Positions 26,814-32,717 of a stretch of 32,717 bases of DNA are shown here, one piece after another. Location of the stretch: NCBI GenBank assembly GCA_008015595.1, contig SSFW01000042.1, forward strand, positions 1 to 32,717. Reading direction: 5' to 3'. Positions within the stretch are counted from its first letter, which is position 1, and every line of letters begins with the position of its first letter. Both the position numbers and the translations under genes were made by a program. The notes under the pieces are model-generated. The model saw nothing but the letters and a program-made list of their open reading frames with translations, made no database searches and was not told the DNA's origin. The stretch comes from Nitrosomonas sp. (GTDB lineage Bacteria; Pseudomonadota; Gammaproteobacteria; Burkholderiales; Nitrosomonadaceae).

Positions 26814-28094
26814 TTATAGACGCCAGACACTTAATCCTGCTTTACATAATTCGCTTTCGTTAAACTGTGATTTGACGTCAATAAAGCATCCTTTATCAAC
26901 AAGTTTTAAGCAAATTTCGGCTAATGGTTTCTGAATGAAATCTCGATGCGAGACAGCAGCTACTATCGCATGGGCTTTGGGGAGATTTTCCCAAGATTGC
27001 AGGGTTACACCATATTCGTGCTCAGCCTCTTTGGCCTCAGCTATGGGATCATGAACATAGACATCAACTCCATAATCTTTAAGCTCTGATATGACGTCTG
27101 CTACTTTAGAATTTCGTAAATCAGGGCAATTTTCCTTGAAAGTTAACCCCAACACGATTACTTTAGCGCCTTTAACATTAAAGCCAGCTTTAATAATTTG
27201 TTTGATCGTTTGCTCTGCGATGAATTTAGCCATATTGTCGTTAATGCGTCGTCCCGCCAAAATAACTTGCGGAATATAGCCGACCATCTCGGCTTTATGG
27301 GTAAGATAATATGGATCGACCCCAATACAATGTCCTCCAACTAGGCCAGGTCTGAAAGGTAAAAAGTTCCATTTGGTTCCTGCAGCTTGGAGGATTTCTA
27401 ATGTATCAATTCCCAATTTGTCAAAAATGATTGCGAGCTCATTCATGAGCGCGATATTTAAATCACGTTGGGTATTTTCGATAACTTTCGCAGCTTCAGC
27501 AACTTTAATACTTGAAGCTCGATAGACGCCGGCAGTTATCACTGATTCATAGAGGTGCGCTACCTTTTCTGACGTTTCTGGGCTATCTCCAGACACGACC
27601 TTTGTAATGGTTGTAAGGGTATGTTGCTTATCCCCTGGATTAATGCGTTCCGGTGAATATCCTACAAAAAAATCTTTTTTCCATTGCAAGCTAGAATATT
27701 TTTCTATTGCGGGAATGCAAACTTCTTCGGTTGCACCAGGGTAAACCGTTGATTCATAAATGACGATTGCGCCGCGCTTCATATTGCGACCTACTATTTC
27801 ACTCGCACCGATCAGTGCAGAAAAATCAGGTTGATGAGCCTGATCAACTGGGGTCGGAACAGCTACGATAATATAATCTGCTTTAGATAATTCAGTTGGA
27901 TCGGCCGTAACAGTTAATTGTGTTGCTGCTTTTAGATCAGCGGTAGATACCTCATCTGTTGGGTCGATATAACGCTTATAGCTCTCAATTTTACTGGTTG
28001 AAAGATCAAAACCAATGGTATTACGTTTTTTTCCAAACTCAACGGCTAACGGTAATCCAACGTATCCCAATCCTACAACAGCTACTGTATCCAT
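26814..28094 (-). CDS. wbpO: UDP-N-acetyl-hexosamine 6-dehydrogenase, WbpO/TviB type
   Basis: This 426-residue NAD-dependent nucleotide-sugar dehydrogenase oxidises C6 of UDP-GlcNAc or UDP-GalNAc to the uronic acid. The NAD loop is AVVGLGYVGLPLAVEFG near the start. The catalytic cysteine lies in GGHCIGVDPYYL (Cys256). YESTVYPGATEE and GYSPERINPGDK are family signatures. The ATG at 28094 is preferred to that at 28100 because AAAAGGA is too close to the first ATG and well placed for the second. It starts the wbpO-wbpP unit on the minus strand, divergent from the TPR lipoprotein gene. Confidence 0.9.
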   Translation of the reverse strand: MDTVAVVGLGYVGLPLAVEFGKKRNTIGFDLSTSKIESYKRYIDPTDEVSTADLKAATQLTVTADPTELSKADYIIVAVPTPVDQAHQPDFSALIGASEIVGRNMKRGAIVIYESTVYPGATEEVCIPAIEKYSSLQWKKDFFVGYSPERINPGDKQHTLTTITKVVSGDSPETSEKVAHLYESVITAGVYRASSIKVAEAAKVIENTQRDLNIALMNELAIIFDKLGIDTLEILQAAGTKWNFLPFRPGLVGGHCIGVDPYYLTHKAEMVGYIPQVILAGRRINDNMAKFIAEQTIKQIIKAGFNVKGAKVIVLGLTFKENCPDLRNSKVADVISELKDYGVDVYVHDPIAEAKEAEHEYGVTLQSWENLPKAHAIVAAVSHRDFIQKPLAEICLKLVDKGCFIDVKSQFNESELCKAGLSVWRL

Positions 28095-28380
28095 AAACAT
28101 TTCCTTTTATTCGCTAATTATTCAAAAAGCTTTTGTTTCTTAACCCTATTAGTTTCTCATTTGTGCTATAGATTACATGGAATCATCCAAGTTAGCTCGT
28201 GCAACAACACAACAAAGATGCGCTATTTTAGAAAATCTATATCATATACTTATGGTATAAATTCAAAAAAGGTATAGACTCGACTAATGAGAAAACTGAT
28301 CTTGGGAATTGAATTAACTGATTAGAATGGGTTTTTCTATCGAATTGGCTGTCTAATTTATTGATTAGGGAGATTAAGTA

Positions 28381-31185
28381 ATGGCAATAACTAATTATTA
28401 TAAAGGTACCACGAAAAAAAAATTTACAACAGTTCTTGTTTTAATTTTATTGATACTTACAACGATTACTGCTTGTGGTAAAGCCAAAGATGCAGACGCG
28501 CTTATTTCAGAAGCAAAACAATATCATGAAAAAGGAGATGATAAGGCCGCTATTATCCAGCTCAAGAATGCATTACAGCAAAAGCCAGATGATCGTGAAG
28601 CACGCCACCTTTTAGGCGCTATTTACAATCGGACTGGTGATGTTCGCTCAGCAGAGAAAGAATTGAGCCGTGCACTTAGTTTAGGCATGGATCCTGCGAG
28701 AGTACTTCCTGATTTGGGGCAAGCGCTCCTCAGTTTAGGCGAGTTTCAGCAAGTATTAGATAAAACCGAGACACTGCCAGAAAATGTTGATTTTGCTGAA
28801 ATTCTGACACTTAGAGGTAATGCTTTATTGGGACTTGGCAGATTTCAAGAAGCTAAAGAGTTATTTGATCAAGCACTTCAAGACAAGCCGGACTTTCCGG
28901 ATGCATTTATTGGGCTTGCTCGACATGCGCTTTCACAAAAAGATGTCGAAACTGCGATGCGTTTTCTAGAAGAGGTGACGACAAAATTTCCTGATAACAC
29001 GAATGCTTTAATTTTTAAGGGCGACCTGTTACGGGCACAAGGTAAAAATGATCTGGCGCTCGACGTATATGGTCAGGCAATCAAAGCTAGGCCTGATCAG
29101 GTTACTGGGTATGTTAACCGTGCCTCGGTTTTAATCGGTTTAGGAAAATTTGATTCCGCTCAGCAAGATTTGAATACAGCTAGCAAAATAGCACCGGGAA
29201 ATTTACTGATCGCATTTAATCAAGCGTTGCTCGATTTCACCCAAGGAAAACATGCAGTTGCACTTGATGCCTTACAAAAGATTTTAAGTTCAGCCCCGAA
29301 CCATATGCCGAGCGTGCTAATTGCTGCGGCTTCTCACTTTGCCTTAGGGTCAGTATTGCAAGCTGAACAACTCGTTAATCAATATCTAAAAGTAATTCCT
29401 AATAATCTTTATGCAATTAAACTAAAAGCGTCTATCTTGCTAAAGAATCATGCAGCAAAGCAAGCTATCGACTTATTGACACCTGCACTCAAATCAGCGC
29501 AGCAAGATCCTCAGCTATTAGCATTGGCTGGTGAAAGTTATATGCAAAGTAAAGATTTTGATAAGGCAACTGAGTTTTTTGAAAAAGCGAATGCGTTGCT
29601 TCCAGAAAGTGCTGCACTTCATACTGCGCTTGCTTTGAGTAAGCTAGGCCAAGGTGATCGTGAAAGTGCGATTGCTGAACTAGAAGCGGCTGCGAATTTG
29701 GATGAGCAATCACCGCGTGCAGGTGTATTACTCGTTATGACTCATTTGCAGACAAAAGATTTCAGCAAAGCTTTAAAAGCAGCAGAAGAACTTGAGAAGG
29801 AGCAAGTAGATAGCCCTTTGGTTCAGAATCTTAAAGGGAGTATTTATGTGGGAATGCAAGATTTAGCAAAAGCACGCGCTAGCTTTGAGAAGGCACTTGC
29901 ATTGCAACAAGATTATTTTCCTGCTATTTCTAACCTTGCTAGATTGGATGTACAAGAAAATAATCTAGAACGCGCTAAAAATCGTTTTGAAGATGTGTTA
30001 AAGCGAGACAAAAAACATATTCAAGCCATGCATGCCCTAGCAGGGATCGCGCTGACACAAAATAACAAGAATGAAGCGATCACATGGTTTGAGCGTGCAA
30101 GTAACGAAAACCCCAATGAACTCCAGCCCGCATTGCAATTAGGAGCGCTTTATGTGCGGTTGCAGGAGGGAAATAAAGCTTTGAGTCTTGCAAAAAAACT
30201 TCAAGGGAGTTACCCCGATAACTTGAGCGTAGTGGAATTGCTTGCGCAAGCTCAACTTGCAGTTAATGATAGGGTAGCTGCGCTTGAAAACTATCAAAAA
30301 CTAGCAGCTAGATTACCAGACTCAGCAGCTGCACAATTTCAACTTGCGAATGTGCAAGCATTACTACAAAACCAGAAAGCTGCTGCTGAAGCAGTCAAAA
30401 AAGCAATTGCGTTGAAGCCCGATTATCTGGAAGCAAATCTACTACAAGCTCGGCTTGAAATTCAGAATAACAAGCCTGATGAAGCGATGAAAATTGCTAA
30501 GGCGATCCAGAAACAACATGCAAAACTACCTGTTGGCTTTGAATTAGAAGGCGATCTTTTGATGAGTCAGAAGAAAGCAGCGCAAGCAATCGGCGCATAC
30601 GAAAAAGCTTTTTCGCTCAATCAATCGAGTCAATTGATGATTAAGCAATATGCAGCGTTGAGTCAAGGTGGAAAAGAAAAACAAGCGAATGAACGTATCA
30701 CGAAGTGGCTTGAACAACATCCTACTGATGCTTCCACGCGTTTATTCTTAGGCGGAGTTCATTTAGAAAAGAAACAGTTTGATGCGGCGATTAAACAATT
30801 CCAAATGGCATCGGAACAAAATCCTGATAACCCAATTATCCTCAATAATCTTGCTTGGACTTATCAGCAGATAAAAGATCCTTCTGCATTAGACTATGCG
30901 GAGAAAGCCTATAAAAACGCGCCTGAGAGTCCTGCGATTCTCGATACATTAGGTTGGATTCTCGTAGAAAAAGGAGAAATAGCACGCGCAGTCTCTCTTT
31001 TACAGAAAGCAGTTTCACTTGCGCCTGAGGCAGCAGAAAAACGCAATCACCTTGCAGTAGGTTTACAAAAATCTGGTGATAAAGGTGCAGCACGCCAAGA
31101 GTTAGAGCACTTATTAGCTTCAGGGAAAGCGTTCTCCAAAATTGACGATGCTAAAAAATTATTAAAAGATTTAGAAAAAGACTAA
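28381..31185 (+). CDS. prsT: PEP-CTERM/exosortase-associated TPR lipoprotein (PrsT type)
   Basis: This 934-residue protein starts with a lipoprotein signal (basic TKKK, hydrophobic LVLILLILTTIT, then the lipobox ITAC with Cys32). The rest is about two dozen tandem TPR-like repeats of about 34 residues, from AISEA-type helices at about 40 to the end. Its size, lipobox and repeat layout match the TPR lipoprotein found beside exosortase-type PEP-CTERM and exopolysaccharide genes (the family named PrsT). TPR scaffolds of this type are thought to assist polysaccharide export or assembly in the periplasm. AGGGAG precedes the ATG. It is divergent from wbpO and followed 229 bases later by the PP-loop gene. 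No exosortase is seen here. Confidence 0.85.
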   Translation: MAITNYYKGTTKKKFTTVLVLILLILTTITACGKAKDADALISEAKQYHEKGDDKAAIIQLKNALQQKPDDREARHLLGAIYNRTGDVRSAEKELSRALSLGMDPARVLPDLGQALLSLGEFQQVLDKTETLPENVDFAEILTLRGNALLGLGRFQEAKELFDQALQDKPDFPDAFIGLARHALSQKDVETAMRFLEEVTTKFPDNTNALIFKGDLLRAQGKNDLALDVYGQAIKARPDQVTGYVNRASVLIGLGKFDSAQQDLNTASKIAPGNLLIAFNQALLDFTQGKHAVALDALQKILSSAPNHMPSVLIAAASHFALGSVLQAEQLVNQYLKVIPNNLYAIKLKASILLKNHAAKQAIDLLTPALKSAQQDPQLLALAGESYMQSKDFDKATEFFEKANALLPESAALHTALALSKLGQGDRESAIAELEAAANLDEQSPRAGVLLVMTHLQTKDFSKALKAAEELEKEQVDSPLVQNLKGSIYVGMQDLAKARASFEKALALQQDYFPAISNLARLDVQENNLERAKNRFEDVLKRDKKHIQAMHALAGIALTQNNKNEAITWFERASNENPNELQPALQLGALYVRLQEGNKALSLAKKLQGSYPDNLSVVELLAQAQLAVNDRVAALENYQKLAARLPDSAAAQFQLANVQALLQNQKAAAEAVKKAIALKPDYLEANLLQARLEIQNNKPDEAMKIAKAIQKQHAKLPVGFELEGDLLMSQKKAAQAIGAYEKAFSLNQSSQLMIKQYAALSQGGKEKQANERITKWLEQHPTDASTRLFLGGVHLEKKQFDAAIKQFQMASEQNPDNPIILNNLAWTYQQIKDPSALDYAEKAYKNAPESPAILDTLGWILVEKGEIARAVSLLQKAVSLAPEAAEKRNHLAVGLQKSGDKGAARQELEHLLASGKAFSKIDDAKKLLKDLEKD

Positions 31186-31414
31186 TTACTCCTATCTGAG
31201 CATAAGGTGGCTACGGATAACTTAACGAATTGATCATCTTAGGTTTTCTGTAGCCAAATAGTCAGGTTCAACGTGATAATAGATTTCTAAATACACCCCT
31301 TTATTAACCTGCTAACAAAGCTAAATTCAATTTTCGAAGTTATCTACACAATGACTTAACAAGTGATTCAGTAGAATCTTTATTTCTACTTACGATTAGG
31401 TATTTATTCCTAGT

Positions 31415-32717
31415 ATGGAACCGCTTGTTCATTTCGATAAAATCATTGTCGAAAAACCCAAAGTTTCGAAGGATTGTTTTTACACCAACTATATCCTTGT
31501 TCGCAAAGGTAAATCTATTACTTGCGAACTTCGGCACAAATATGAAGAAAGTATCGAGGGAGATAACGCGCAGCGCTATGCCAATTTGACATCGGGTATT
31601 CCAGCTATCAACCATGGACTTTTTGCTAAAGAAATTTGCTTCGAGTTTGATCTAGGACCAAAAGAATACAGTTTCTTCGATGAGATGCTCAAGAAGATGA
31701 GTATCGAAATTTTTGTAAGCCGCTTTTATCACGATCCACTTTTTATCAAACCTGCCTTTATCGCCAAGCAAGCTGATGTAAAACTTTCCAATGCTATGTG
31801 CCAAGCGCAATTCACAGCGGGTATCGGCCATGATATTGCTAATTATCCAGCTGATCCCGATAAGATCGTGGTTCTTTCTTCGGGCGGAAAAGAGAGCCTA
31901 CTTTGCTATGGCCTACTCAATAAAGCAGGTATGGATGTTTATCCCATTTATATCAATGAATCTGGTGGTCATTGGCGAACAGCGCTTACAGCTTATCGAT
32001 CATTCAAGCAAACTGATGCTAAGACTAAACGTATTTGGTCAAATATTGATCGGCTGTATGCGTTTATGGTGAGAAATTCACCGGTCGTCGAGAATAATAT
32101 ACGTGGTATCAAATCCATTACTGATCCGCTGCATTTTTTTACGTTTGCGCATTATGTATTTGCTTCGTTGCCACTCATGGAAAAATTAAGGATTGGTCAT
32201 GTTTGCGTTGGTAATGAATATGTCGAACCTACTAAAATTTTGACTGAGCGCCATAAGATCAATGATGTCGAATTTTTTCCCGGAATCTACGATCAGAGTC
32301 AGGCATTTGATCGTTATATGACCGAATGGTTTAAGTCAGCAGGGTATGGCATCAAACAATGGGCGCCGGTTCGTACTATCACTGGCTATCAAGTGCAAAA
32401 AACGCTAGCGCTAGATTATCCTGAATTATTTAAATTACAGACTTCCTGCCATCATGCCCATTTCAAAAATGGCAAAATACTCCCATGCGGCACGTGTCAG
32501 AAGTGTATGCGAATTTTAGCATTTTGTATCGCCAATCAACTGGACTACACCCTGATTGGATATACTGCAGACAACGTAGCTTGGTTGCAATCCAATATCC
32601 ATCGATTGGTGTTAGCGGGTGATCAAGAGTTGGAACATACCTTCCATCAATTAAGCCAACAGGTCTTTACCCTTAAAGGGCGACAGCACGATCATATTGA
32701 GCAGCTCCATTTTGATG
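31415..32717 (+). CDS. PP-loop ATPase-like protein resembling MurL/QueC, C-terminus beyond the window
   Basis: An ATG at 31415, just after an in-frame stop at 31397, opens a frame that runs through the right edge (434 codons seen). Residues 155-161 read SSGGKES, a PP-loop (SGGxDS-like) pyrophosphatase motif. Downstream are GNEYVEPTK and a Cys set C345...C358-x2-C361-x2-C364, which looks like the zinc site of QueC. MurL, the ATP-dependent epimerase of UDP-MurNAc-L-Ala-L-Glu, has, as I recall, the same layout (a PP-loop followed by a C...CxxCxxC cluster). The N-terminal 150 residues form a separate beta-rich domain. It could be MurL-like or an uncharacterised PP-loop enzyme acting on a surface glycan. 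The ribosome binding site is weak (TTAGG). Confidence 0.65.
   Translation, partial: MEPLVHFDKIIVEKPKVSKDCFYTNYILVRKGKSITCELRHKYEESIEGDNAQRYANLTSGIPAINHGLFAKEICFEFDLGPKEYSFFDEMLKKMSIEIFVSRFYHDPLFIKPAFIAKQADVKLSNAMCQAQFTAGIGHDIANYPADPDKIVVLSSGGKESLLCYGLLNKAGMDVYPIYINESGGHWRTALTAYRSFKQTDAKTKRIWSNIDRLYAFMVRNSPVVENNIRGIKSITDPLHFFTFAHYVFASLPLMEKLRIGHVCVGNEYVEPTKILTERHKINDVEFFPGIYDQSQAFDRYMTEWFKSAGYGIKQWAPVRTITGYQVQKTLALDYPELFKLQTSCHHAHFKNGKILPCGTCQKCMRILAFCIANQLDYTLIGYTADNVAWLQSNIHRLVLAGDQELEHTFHQLSQQVFTLKGRQHDHIEQLHFD

Noticed and set aside
28101-28380. Sigma-54 promoters for wbpO or the TPR lipoprotein
   Set aside because: I looked on both strands for GG-N10-GC with flanking consensus; the nearest matches have the wrong spacing.
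31209-31255. Hairpin (GGCTACGGA with TCTGTAGCC) after the TPR lipoprotein as a terminator
   Set aside because: The 29-base loop and lack of a T-run make it a weak candidate.
1-32717. CRISPR arrays, rRNA, tRNA genes and complete insertion sequences
   Set aside because: No regularly spaced repeats, no recognisable RNA gene and no intact transposase were seen on either strand.

Overview
The window looks like a betaproteobacterial chromosome. The core gene set, the PEP-CTERM surface proteins and the moderately AT-rich base use suggest Nitrosomonadaceae (Nitrosomonas-like). That placement is an inference from gene content; there is no rRNA or other taxonomic marker here.

Left arm (1-7061), accessory: the N-terminus of an ABC-transporter permease runs off the left edge on the minus strand. 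A VAO/PCMH-type FAD oxidase follows on the plus strand. Next come two nearly identical tandem PEP-CTERM proteins, an unassigned decayed stretch, a FeeM-like N-acyl amino acid synthase on the minus strand, and an AlkA-type DNA glycosylase. Both PEP-CTERM genes and the acyltransferase gene are each preceded by a near-consensus sigma-54 (-24/-12) promoter. This shared control is the most interesting regulatory signal in the window.

Centre (7209-25156), core: an unbroken division and cell-wall (dcw) cluster in the order mraZ-rsmH-ftsL-ftsI-murE-murF-mraY-murD-ftsW-murG-murC-murB-ddl-ftsQ-ftsA-ftsZ. Several junctions overlap by 4 or 11 nt. A sigma-70-like promoter and a ladder of GTGG boxes, the expected MraZ operator, precede mraZ. 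The cluster makes the UDP-MurNAc-pentapeptide, lipid I and lipid II, and the septal synthase and Z-ring. lpxC, which often follows ftsZ, is not present here.

Right arm (25157-32717), accessory: a structured noncoding element, a small unknown gene, then a minus-strand wbpO-wbpP pair that should make UDP-GalNAcA-type sugars for polysaccharide. Divergent from the pair is a 934-residue TPR lipoprotein of the PEP-CTERM/exosortase type (PrsT). The window ends inside a PP-loop ATPase-like gene resembling the glutamate epimerase MurL and the deazaguanine enzyme QueC.

Together the two arms suggest a surface and exopolysaccharide programme (PEP-CTERM proteins, acyl-amino-acid synthase, HexNAc-uronate synthesis, PrsT) flanking the dcw cluster. 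No exosortase, PrsK/PrsR or glycosyltransferase gene is visible in the window.
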